A DNA stretch of 24,103 nucleotides from Sphacelaria rigidula (Eukaryota; Phaeophyceae; Sphacelariales), in the NCBI GenBank assembly GCA_964200075.2, contig CAXNAA020000226.1, positions 1 through 24,103 on the forward strand, read 5' to 3'. Shown in pieces: positions 9,265 to 17,442 of this stretch. The translations under genes and the position numbers were made by a program. A model generated the notes under the pieces. The model made no database searches. It was not told the DNA's origin and worked only from the letters and a program-made list of their open reading frames with translations. The first letter of the stretch is position 1. Every line of letters begins with the position of its first letter.

Positions 9265-10175
9265 GTGGGTACAGTTGCTCGGGAATACGACAAACAACTA
9301 GAGGTGTTGAGACCGAGTTTAAAAGATAATATGCTGTTGAAAGTGCTTTCCATTCCTGACGCCGCCTCGCCTACATGCAGTGTATGGTGGACGCGATCTT
9401 GGAGAACACGAAGGCAGACGGCGATGCTCTGAAGTCTCCTGAGCGCAGGAGGTGGTGTGAAGGTGTGTAGCATATGAGTAGTTTTACACCATTCGCGTTA
9501 TCAAACTCCTACCTCGACCTCGCGATATGTACCACAAGGGATCTGGACACTGGCATGAAAACAAGACGACCAAAACGGTGCATTTCACTACGCCATCCAC
9601 CTCCACATTCACCGTATCACATCATATCACATCATATCACATCGTATCACACACTACAGCACTACAGCACTACAGACTGATTCAATCAAGACTATGCAGG
9701 CGCACACCGTGCAAAGACGTACTAACAGAACAGAGCGGCATGAACCATTTCGGCACATAGGATTCGATTGGAAGCCGGAATCGACGGCGACGGAAGTTGA
9801 CGAGGCCCTGCGTGGCGACACGGAAAGTCTTCGCGGTGAGTACTTTTCAGGTCTTTTCTCTAGTCTCGAGGTAATTTTGCTCTGAGTAGGTGTAGTCCAG
9901 CGCACTTTAAATGCTTCACAGTTTGTCTCGGGCTGAAATGACAACGTGTAGCGCAGGGTTTCTTCGTGTATTCGGCGTATTCAAGACAATATAAGACAGA
10001 AAAAAAGTTACGACACTGCTCTGTGCTCATCACGCGGAATGTTCTGGTCGATGACAACAGTTTTCGCTCGCGAAGATTAAATAATCTCTGCCTCCATCAC
10101 TATGTCTTAACAGACTTGTTGAAAGGTTGCGCGATGCTGAACCGGCAAGCCGTGGCCGTTCTACGTGAGGTGTAG
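6451..10175 (+). CDS. LRRC61: Leucine-rich-repeat protein resembling LRRC61, 10 exons, first exon missing
   Basis: Ten exons join to 744 nt (247 residues plus stop): 6451-6505, 7353-7420, 7617-7695, 8286-8329, 8601-8645, 8934-8991, 9176-9264, 9381-9464, 9676-9835, 10114-10175. The product is a short run of SDS22-type repeats (LELPNMGIRRIENL, LTLCCNQIQQIRGL, LDLSSNCIERIENL, LDIKGNLISSVDD), an LRR cap (NPACQHPSYHTVV, then LPRLEVLDGE) and a C-terminal helix (EVDEALRGDTESLRDLL, then NRQAVAVL). Such folds bind partner proteins. The order, the cap and the C-terminal helix with its spaced NRQA match my memory of LRRC61 (about 260 residues), whose function I regard as unestablished. The LRR block is also similar to LRRCC1, but the coiled coil is absent. 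Splice phases agree throughout; the donor after 9464 (GTGTAG) is weak. The exon with the start codon, probably encoding about 15-25 residues upstream of 6451, was not identified. Confidence 0.8.
6595..6864 (+). pseudogene. Unidentified reading frame inside the first visible LRR-gene intron
   Basis: This frame stays open across 90 codons except for one TAG at 6754-6756. It reads CDKIILATFIQMGYKEKFNA, PSPVLFMANERALFFVPLV, stop, then GAIRGCACTLAQYVKNEGDQ. The composition is protein-like and the segment has no start codon context of its own. It matches no family I recognise. It may be a relic of an inserted element, since it lies between two well-supported exons. Confidence 0.2.
6997..7331. repeat. 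Inverted repeat within an LRR-gene intron
   Basis: Plus-strand 6997-7104 and the reverse complement of 7223-7331 align over about 108 nt at roughly 80% identity by eye. They share AACACGGGATCTT, CAAATTGGGGATGG, CCCGGAGAA and TTCCATTTCT. The spacer is about 118 nt. The right arm ends 21 nt before the exon that starts at 7353, so the acceptor region lies next to a potential stem. Confidence 0.8.
7875..8068 (+). repeat. Pyrimidine-rich repeat with (CAAT)n tail, copy 1
   Basis: A T/C-rich body of about 100 nt leads into CTTGGGCACAACTATCTTG and then GACCACGGCTGGA (7991-8023), followed by a perfect (CAAT)6 run at 8044-8067. The 7991-8023 core matches 15653-15685 in 29 of 33 positions. The layout (body, conserved core, short tandem tail) suggests the 3' end of a retroposed family. 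It sits in the LRR-gene intron 7696-8285. Confidence 0.65.
8044..8067. repeat. (CAAT)6 microsatellite
   Basis: Six exact CAAT units run from 8044 to 8067. Confidence 0.95.
9381..10175 (+). CDS. C-terminal exons of the LRRC61-like gene
   Basis: Exon 9381-9464 reads CMVDAILENTKADGDALKSP, then ERRRWCEG. Exon 9676-9835 is 160 nt and ends one base into a codon; it encodes a basic stretch, then FRHIGFDWKPES and EVDEALRGDTESL. Exon 10114-10175, behind a good pyrimidine tract and TTAACAG, completes an aspartate and reads LLKGCAMLNRQAVAVLREV to a TAG. The 9464 boundary is the least certain. The alternative donor one base earlier in register (GAAG|GTGTGT) breaks phase, and reading through from 9264 also stays open for about 55 codons in another frame. 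The stop at 10173-10175 gives a length close to the family norm. Confidence 0.65.
9611..9675. repeat. Two adjoining short tandem repeats ending at a splice acceptor
   Basis: A 10-bp unit close to ATCACATCAT repeats about four times (9614-9652). It is followed by three exact copies of CACTACAG (9652-9659, 9660-9667, 9668-9675). The last copy supplies the CAG that best fits as acceptor of the LRR-gene exon starting at 9676. Confidence 0.85.
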
Positions 10176-11058
10176 GCCGGAGATTCTACAGTAAACACCA
10201 GTCGGCCACAACGTGAATGCATCCGAGATGGTCACTTTGAGCCTTCGCGGGTGCAGCGCCAGGAGAGCGGGTGACCGCCTTGAAAACGACTCACCATGGC
10301 GGCTACCCAAGGCCTGGCGAGATGACAAGATGAGTCGTTAGTGACAGGAAAATCGTAAGACCAGTCTAGGTCATTTTTATGGATCGCGGCGCTCGTAGGG
10401 GGGTGGTCATTACGGTGCTGTGTGAGGCTATCCTACTAGCTTACGTCGAGGGCTCAACGAGGCGCCGGCAGGCGCATCGTTTAGGAGCGTTGAAGGTGGA
10501 TTGAACGTTTCACGGTGGCTTCAAAATACACTTTTTATATCACCAGCTGGATTCGATTCTGCCGCTTGATGGAGCTTGGGACAATTCAGGTTTATCATAG
10601 CGTCTGATCAGCACCGTCCTGAGAGCGAAAGATAAGTGATCGATCCTAGAACGCTGTGAAAGTCATTGACGAACCGTTGAAACCAGCCAAGGCTCGGACG
10701 AATCATGACTTGTTCGAATCACCAGTTCTACGATTTCTGAGGCGTGTTTTGCTCGAATGGAGATAAAAACGTTGATCGCGGGTCGACAACGTCTCTGCGC
10801 AGATTTTGCGCTGTTTTACGTGCCTGGGGTGCAATGCTGAAAACAAAGCCCAAGGATTGATTCATACCGTATGAATCAATCACACTAAAAACAAGCACTT
10901 TTGAGACGAAGTTAATATTATTCGTCCGACCCTTGACGCCAAGCGTGTGTGTCCTGTGTGTAGTTGTATGTCAACACCATCTGCATTGGAACGAGCTGAG
11001 TGTCTGGTCTGGTGCGAGGCTACGATCGGAGCTCTGACATATGTTGACCGGCTGCTTT
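10176..11058. other. Intergenic, no recognisable gene; one palindrome
   Basis: Beyond the LRR-gene stop there are only short open frames. A perfect 12-bp stem with a 3-nt loop (GATTGATTCATA, CCG, TATGAATCAATC) lies at 10855-10881. No polyadenylation signal was placed with confidence. Confidence 0.6.
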
Positions 11059-11413
11059 TTATGGCAAACAAAAATGAAATCTGAAAAACTGTTGTTTTGG
11101 TCCTTCTGCATCATTTATGCCCTGAAAGCGGGCTAGGTGGATGTTGATACCTTAAAATGACCTGTTACACTCGTTGAGACGGTTCCAGGATACCTTTGCG
11201 TTTTCCGGTGGCCGCAGTTGTTTTTTGGCCAGATTCTCATTTTCTCGCACAATCTGTCCGGCCCAGAAAAAAGTCGCAAAGGTGTCCTGGAAACGTCTGT
11301 GGCGATTTATAGGCAATCGATGAGACTACAGTACAGTCAGCGCTGACTGGTCGATACCGTGAGCGCGAACAGTTGAACAGCGCTGGCAAGGGGAGTCACC
11401 CTCCTCGGGGTGA

Positions 11414-11485
11414 AAGTGATGGGGATCGAACCCCCACGACTAACTTTTGTGACGATTTATAGGCAACCGATTAGACTACCGTACA
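11414..11485 (-). repeat. tRNA-derived (SINE-like) sequence with A and B boxes
   Basis: On the minus strand TAGTCTAATCGG (11478-11467) fits the pol III A box TRGYNNARNNGG at every position. GGTTCGATCCC (11432-11422) is a good B box. The boxes are 34 nt apart, as in a tRNA. The T-arm-like stem is recognisable but the anticodon arm and acceptor stem do not pair, so it is a tRNA relic and not a tRNA. The roughly 100-nt unit 11350-11450 recurs at 23935-24047. Confidence 0.7.
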
Positions 11486-11534
11486 GTCAGCGCTGCTGTA
11501 CGGTAGTCTAATCGGTTGCCTATAAATCGTCACA
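11448..11534. repeat. Perfect 38-bp hairpin
   Basis: The left arm 11448-11485 and right arm 11497-11534 are exact reverse complements over 38 nt around an 11-nt loop. Both arms carry the A-box-bearing sequence TAGTCTAATCGG. A single-arm relative starts at 11299, and a second full hairpin lies at 23652-23739. Confidence 0.97.
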
Positions 11535-11658
11535 CATCTCAACGAGTATCATAGGGCATTCGAAGGTGTCAACACCCGCCCGGCCCTCTTTTCGGGCGTG
11601 AAACGACGCAGAAGGACCAAAAAGGCACTTTTCCAGAATATTTTTGCATGCCATAGGA

Positions 11659-13820
11659 AGTGGCCTCACCAGCCGTTAGACGGTTTATATCGCATTAGAA
11701 TGGTGCAGGGGGGGCAAATACATTTCCCTTTGTATGATATGCCAGAATATGGCCGAGACCGTCAGAGTTTGAGGTATGCTGCTAATGTTGACTTCGCTCG
11801 GTTTACAATGATTGCACCCTTGACTAACAGCTCTTGGCAGACGTGATATTAATACTTCACGGAATTGCCGTAGCCATGTATTACAGCGTATAAAACAATT
11901 CATGGATGAAATTTGTTTTATTCTTGTGTCTGGTAGAATGGGGTTTGTAGCAGTCTGACAATCGTTGCGGCATTTTTAAGTCGATTTTGACCCCGTCGGA
12001 CTCGGAGATGATCGACAGTAAGCCGGTTTAACACTTGGGTAGAGACCCCTGGTGTGAGCCTGCTCAGTGTTTGTCAAACACAATAGTTTAGTCACTCCGT
12101 CAAGTGCTGCTGGGTGTTTCAGCTACCTGGAGACAAGGGAACATGTGCTCACTTGAGATAGCTGATACTGCTACAGTCACATACAACGACACGTCCACTC
12201 CACTCAGCAAAACCAGCAAAATAGAGTAATCAACAAAGAATCCATGACCTAGTGTGGAGCTATTATAACAGTTATCACACGCACAAATGCACAAAGCGTG
12301 TGCACGGGTCGCCACGCAACATTAGCATCTATCGTCGCTGTCGCCTGGGAAAATCACGCCAAAAGGTCGTTCACGTCAGCGTCACCGAACTCCTCGTCAT
12401 CTCGTCCTGTAGCAACGAAAAACACCAGGGCAAGACGCGTGTGTCGGTAGTGGTTTATAGATGACGTGTGCGTATTCCGTGAACTTCTTTATGCTAAGCA
12501 GAAAATGCTGGGGAACAAAAATCGAAAGAAAAGGCTGCGAAAGTCGCGCTGAATCGAGGGCAGAGTGATCCTAGGATACACAGGAGGGGGGAAGATGTCC
12601 CGGTGTTATAAACCACTTTTGCACCAAGGAGTCAGGTCACCTCCAGCGAAATATCGCTGCAAACAGCGAAGTCCATTTGAGCCTTTCTGGTATCAAGATA
12701 ACACGTTCATTCACATTGCTCAAGAACGTGTTTGGCCACGAACAAGCGCACAACGAGCGTGTGAGGTGGTGTAACACACCTGGGTGCCCCACTGTTTTGT
12801 TCTTCCCCCCCCTTCCCTATTGCTCCGTCTCGAAAGGGATGCGTGGTCAATGGTCAAACGACTAAGGCAAGTAACAAATGAGTACGCCCCCCCCCCCTCC
12901 CTATTCTGGGATCGCTTGGCATTGAAAGGCAGTATCGCTATCGTGTGCCGTAGTTCCACACGTACGAGCTAATGGTGGCGAATGAGATGGCGATTACGGT
13001 TATGGACTGGCGCAATTGGTGGTGCTGGAAGCGAAGACACGGGTATTTTCATCGAAATCAAGCGCCGCATCGTAGCCGCGTTGGTACACCTCCAGAAGAA
13101 TAACCCCTGACTATGATAACTATACGGTGAAATGCTCAACTACCTCTCAAAATCCGACTACTCTAAACGGAGGTGGGGACAGCCATACTGCGTCCCCAGG
13201 GCTCCAAGAGCTCTTGTACTGCCCACCACAAGCTTTCACTGTGAGCGATTGGCTTCCAGAGGAAGGCGCGCACTAAACACAGATTTCCTGTACACATAGC
13301 AGTGCTCCAGAGGACCGAATGCAAGCGTATGGACACGTCCATCCGCGACGTCAACGTTTGTGTGCCGGGAGCCAAGTCTGACAAGACGAAACAAGTCTCC
13401 CGAATCGGTTCGGACGGTTGGCCGTCCTAGGGCCCAAGGAGCCTGGTAGCAAGCCTTTCAACATTCGTGGGACCATCCAAGATAGCCTACGTGCTTTAGG
13501 GGCTATCCTATGCGAGGGTCAAATGGAAAGTTGTCGTTCGTCTACGATATGGGGGTCACAGGAACGGAGAAGTTCGAGGATGAATGGCGACGCGAAAACA
13601 TGCGCCAACCTGACGTTCACCACAAGCACAAGGGTGTTGCGTCGAGAGCCGGTAGTAACATAGCCGATGCCGTTGGCACAACAAGAGCAGAAACAGTTCG
13701 CGACGAGTCCAAGCTGGAAATGGTCGAGAGAGTGACCCGCTCTGTTCCTGACTAGGGATAAAGCGTGGTGAGAGGAGGGTTACAGGGGACTGATACCTCT
13801 GTCTTGTCCAATCGGTCGCT
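11659..13820. other. Intergenic stretch without a recognisable gene
   Basis: No open frame here carries a motif I recognise. Features seen are two C-runs near 12805 and 12887, each followed by CCCTATT, and short frames of 60-80 codons on both strands. A frame at 13510-13755 (81 codons, charged) has no recognisable homology. Confidence 0.5.
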
Positions 13821-13821
13821 G

Positions 13822-14048
13822 ATTTTTTTCTCTTCTTAGCACCTTCAGCGATGTTCCCTCACTAGATTTTTATTGCTCACGTTCTGCTTCGCATCTGGTT
13901 TCATCCGCTTTCTCCTTTTCCTTTTCCCCTCTTTTCTTCCTCGTTTTTTCAGTTCCTTCTTGTTGATTTTTTGCTTTTGTTTCTCTATTTTTTGCTGTTG
14001 CTTTATTTTCTACTTTTCAACGTTGGTTATTTTCATCAACTTATTATT
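13822..14048 (+). repeat. Pyrimidine-rich tract
   Basis: The plus strand is strongly T/C-rich for over 200 nt, with many TTTTC, CTTTT and TTCTT runs. It resembles the bodies of the pyrimidine-rich repeats at 7875 and 17597, but the conserved core and CAAT tail are not evident. Confidence 0.6.
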
Positions 14049-14269
14049 TGTTTGTACAGTTTCCTTACCATGAGACATGCGGCAAGGGCCTGCCGATTTT
14101 TGTCAGAGCTGTCCTCGGTCACGGGTTTTGGAAAATGGCTACACGGTACAGATCTTGATTCTTGCGGTATCTCTGCGGCACAGAGTGTGTGGTACTGGAA
14201 AAGTGCTGTACGGTCCCGGTTGCTTTTGTATTTTCGTGGCTTCGTTTGGAAAACGGCGGAAGGTTCATC

Positions 14270-15180
14270 CACCGTTTCGGCCTGTAGCGTGCGAACGGCG
14301 ATACTTTTGGATTGTATGACAGTATCTTCGGAATATTTGAAAACGAAAAAAGGGAAAATCCAAAAAACTACTTTGCTTCCTTTCTCCAAAACATGATCGC
14401 ACGGGTAGTATCTGTCGTTTTGGCCTGTTACGCACGAATGGCGATGCTTACACACAAACGTATCGATTGATAGTATAAACACTCGAACAATTATCGATGA
14501 TCCCCGTTCCTCCCCACCTGAGGACGATGGTGTTTTATCCCCACCCCGAACATGATGGGCGTGTTACTCACCGTTTTGGCCTGTTACAAAGGTATTTGAA
14601 TGCGAAAAGCGATGCCCTTGAACGCACGGGAGGCATCGTTAAAACGTATGCACCCTACCCAACTGCTTTACGACCCCTCCCTTCCCTGTCACACTTTCAC
14701 AGGGATAAAATCAACTTATACCCTCCCTGAACACTCGCGGGGAAGAGGGGGTGCTATCTGACGTGTTAGTCATCTGCTGCCGGAAAATAATGAATACGAA
14801 CGAGTGAAGAGTACCAATAGGAAGTCTACGGCTGACCCCAACTAGTGACGACCCCCGATTTTTTGACGGGACTGCAGACACCCCGGGGACGCGATCTTTC
14901 GATCATTAAGTACGTTCAGGAGTTGTCGTCTACCACCAGGGTCCGAAACACACGATTGGCGATGCCCCTTGAACACGCAGGTTGTATCTCTGGAACGTAT
15001 ACATCCTACGTGCGGATGTGAAACCATACTGTCCCTCATCCCCGATAATGAGATGATGGTATCCCCTCCCCAAAAACCCTCATCGGTGGCGGGGTCATTT
15101 GGCATATTAACGGGCGGGCTACACGATGCTTCTCGCGCACGTAGAGGTATCATCAAAACGAACATCCTTATCCTTACCAT
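14270..15180. repeat. Degenerate tandem repeat array
   Basis: A block containing CCGTTTTGGCCTGTTACG followed by GAACGGCGATGCTT recurs in diverged form at about 14271, 14418 and 14570. A second block, GCGATGCCCTTGAACGCAC then AACGTATGCACCCTACC, recurs at about 14610, 14960 and 15122. CATCCCCGATAATGAGATGATGGT near 15038 resembles sequence at about 14500-14540. Spacing is irregular (about 145-350 nt), as in an old duplicated array. Open frames over it (minus 14842-15321, plus 14969-15313) have no recognisable motif. Confidence 0.5.
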
Positions 15181-15599
15181 GTACGTACCCATAGGGCAGT
15201 TAGGGGCACCACCGTTCGGTTGTGCTAGGCAAAAACGGGTGGATAACACCTCCGGGGACGGCTCTTTGCTGATCCTTGTCCCTGGAATACCCATGTGCCT
15301 AATATCCACATGAGACTTCATTAATGTTTAATGTTTTGAAGGAACTTTTTCCAGAGTCGTTCATGCCATACATTTAATTTCTGATTGTTGGTGAGGTGTG
15401 AGGTCTTACTTGATTTATTGAAACAGCCAAAGCAGAATAGGGGCGAGAATAGCCCGCGAGTTAGCGTTACTTCAAATGGATTGGTCAGCACACGTCGGTG
15501 CAAGCGTTGAGGCTTTTGGGGGGGGTTTCGAAGCCATTTTTGACCCGATCTTACCCAAGGTGAGTCTGCCCCTCCTAATTCGATAGCGTAGAATCGATT

Positions 15600-15765
15600 T
15601 CCGGGCTGCCTTTTTTCAGGGTTTGGGTCAGTATTCCGTTCATCTACTGTATCTTGGGTACGTCTATCTTGTGACCACGGCTGGATCATGACTCGTATGA
15701 AGAGCAGATCAAGCAATGTTGAGGTGTGAAAATCAACTGACCCATCAATCAATCGCTGAAACGAT
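15600..15765 (+). repeat. Pyrimidine-rich repeat family, copy 2
   Basis: The core CTTGGGTACGTCTATCTTG then TGACCACGGCTGGA (15653-15685) matches the copy at 7991 and is followed after 60 nt by a short CATCAATCAATC tail. It has the same orientation as the other copies and lies downstream of the IFT88 stop. A 143-codon minus-strand frame across it (15321-15752) is probably incidental. Confidence 0.6.
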
Positions 15766-15955
15766 CAAATCACTTCATGACTACCACGACAGAGTTTTGA
15801 TGCCGGCCTGATGTTACGTACTGATGAGATTATTGGACTAAACACCTTGCATCGATAATTCAGATCCCTTCCGTTGGTGTTGTAGGAAGAACAGTGTCGT
15901 GTCGTCTCAAACCGAGACGGTGCATTGTGTGCTTGGAGCAATTAAACACTCTCAC

Positions 15956-16124
15956 CTCGATCGATTCCGCTGGAATCTCGTTCCACAACGCGAGCGTTCG
16001 GGGCGGCTAAATGTGCTCCTTCCCCGGAGGCAGAGCGCCCAACCCCTTGGGATCCCCGCCTGTCCTCGTGCGACCAGCGTCTTTCTTGCCTCGACTCTGC
16101 TCTAACTTCTTCGTGGTTTGGCAC
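15956..16124 (-). CDS. Possible extra 3' exon of IFT88
   Basis: A 169-nt open segment is bounded on the minus strand by a pyrimidine-rich acceptor (CACATAAG|GTGCC) and a good donor (GATCGAG|GTGAGA). In the frame that follows from a phase-0 donor in the preceding IFT88 exon it reads VPNHEEVRAESRQERRWSHE, then GVGRSASGEGAHL and ARVVERDSSGIDR. The composition (charged, Ser/Gly-rich) suits the variable IFT88 tail, but I do not see the conserved short motif that many orthologues carry there. A second frame also stays open until a stop near the middle. It may instead belong to an unrelated transcript. Confidence 0.32.
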
Positions 16125-16573
16125 CTTATGTGTGGGAAGTGGAGAAATATAGCACATTAAAAGCAGGCTTCACACTTTGCGTCAACGCATAAATGCAAAA
16201 CTCGCATCACATGGTGCGGTCGAAGCATCACTTGTAGCGCTTTCGCGACGTCACGTATTGTCCCTACACCCCCAAGAAGGGTTATGTGCACAAGAAACGA
16301 CACGGGGCTCAAGATACAGTTGACTGAGGATTAAAATACGGTTGAATCACAAGACATACAGGATGAGTCACGATTTTCTGTAAACTCGCTTAGACGATCC
16401 TTCTACGTCACATGGCAGTTCCGATACAATACCGTACTTCAGGCTGCAACCGAAATGTCTTGGTTTCAATGCTTCGGAGCATATACAGAGTGCAAGGTAT
16501 ACCCAGGTTGACACAGTAGGGCGCAATTCTCGAACGAGTGTTGTATACAGTGACCCTTATTGCTATGGTAGGT

Positions 16574-17442
16574 CTACATCCGACATCCCTCCTGACAGAC
16601 CTCGGGGACAGTAACGGGTGGTCCTCGTCCAGGGGTGGATCTATCAAGCCGCGCTAGCTTGTGCTGAAAGTGCTGAACCGGTCGGTCATGATCTCGGCAA
16701 ATGGCGACCAGGTATCGAAGACCTGGCCAAAAAACAAGAACCGAAGAGTCTTGAGAGCGCCACTTGCTGCAAAGGATGACGGCAGTTTAGGTGCGTCCGA
16801 TAGGTTTCCAGCCCGTTGCGCAGTTTTATAGCTTTCGCCGTATGGTCAGAGTTTGGTAAACACCGTTACACTGGTTGCAAAGTCGTCTCGCGATAGGGAG
16901 ACTGTGTTAGGATTGCCGTTGTCCATAGAACCGGGGACCGGCTCACGTACTCACATTCAAGGTTTTCGGGATAGTCATTGTGAATCTTCTCATAGAGTTC
17001 AAGTGCCTTCTGGTAGTTGCCCATTCGACGGTAGCAACTGGTGACCATCAGTCGCCATTTTACCTGGGGTGTAGGGGTCAAACGCAGGTGAGAACTGAGT
17101 GTATTGATGCTCTGACGAAAAGTGTTGCAGGCGCGGAACGTAAATACCGTAGATGAGGTAGAGCCAACTTTTGGTAGAGTACCAGCTGCAGGGAAATGGA
17201 GACTGCGATATGCCTAGGTCCTGGCTGACAGCCCTGTTCGCACAACTTCCCCCTTCAGAGCTCGACGGCTGATTCTTCAAATTGGTGCAGTGGCTATCGC
17301 TCTAGCACTAATACTTACCTCAGTGGGCTGGATTTGCGCAGCTGTTTCGAAGTAGTGGATGGCCTTCTCATACAACTCACTTTTCACGTACCATACTCCA
17401 AGCCAGGATATCACGTCCAGGTTCACCGGGTAGTGTCGGAAG
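16574..17442 (-). CDS. IFT88: IFT88, last recognised TPRs and C-terminal tail (exons at 17442-17319, 17063-16955, 16722-16574)
   Basis: The first exon completes the split serine of YHKESFRHYPVNLDV and carries SWLGVWYVKSELYEKAIHYF. The second is the most conserved piece of the family, VKWRLMVTSCYRRMGNYQKA followed by YPENLE. The third begins by completing a cysteine and reads CLRYLVAICRDHDRPVQHFQ, HKLARLDR, then a low-complexity tail to a TAG at 16576-16574. Related proteins usually continue about 100 residues past the LARLDR equivalent. The in-frame stop may therefore lie in intron sequence, with a donor such as GAG|GTCTGT used instead. Confidence 0.88.

Larger units (their letters stand above)
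11059..11658. mobile_element. 600-bp inverted-repeat element (MITE-like) carrying a tRNA-like hairpin module
   Basis: The arms are plus-strand 11059-11180 and the reverse complement of 11536-11658, each about 120 nt and roughly 75% alike by eye. They share ATGGCA at the outer end, TTTTGGTCCTTCTGC, GTGTTGA/ATGTTGA and ACTCGTTGAGA at the inner end. Inside are a smaller inverted repeat (11176-11200 with 11275-11299) and then the tRNA-like module and 38-bp hairpin, which abut the right arm. No transposase is encoded, so it would be a non-autonomous DNA element or a composite. No target-site duplication was recognised, and the outermost boundaries could extend further. Confidence 0.65.

Noticed and set aside
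9265-9432. Read-through of the LRR-gene exon ending at 9264 (VGTVAREYDKQLEVL frame)
   Set aside because: It stays open for about 55 codons but ends in a stop in a frame that destroys the C-terminal helix; spliced exons at 9381 and 9676 restore family length and the C-terminal match. Kept as an alternative only.
10165-10350. Continuation of the LRR gene past 10175 through a 37-nt intron into another open frame
   Set aside because: The intron would be implausibly short and the protein already reaches the expected family length at the TAG.
11414-11485. Possible functional tRNA gene on the minus strand
   Set aside because: Boxes are good but the acceptor and anticodon stems do not form; it is the same repeat family.
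14842-15321. 159-codon minus-strand frame and the overlapping 114-codon plus-strand frame
   Set aside because: Both lie on the degenerate tandem array and carry no recognised motif; the opposing open frames suggest composition and not coding.
15321-15752. 143-codon minus-strand frame
   Set aside because: It runs antisense through the dispersed pyrimidine-rich repeat core; no protein family recognised.
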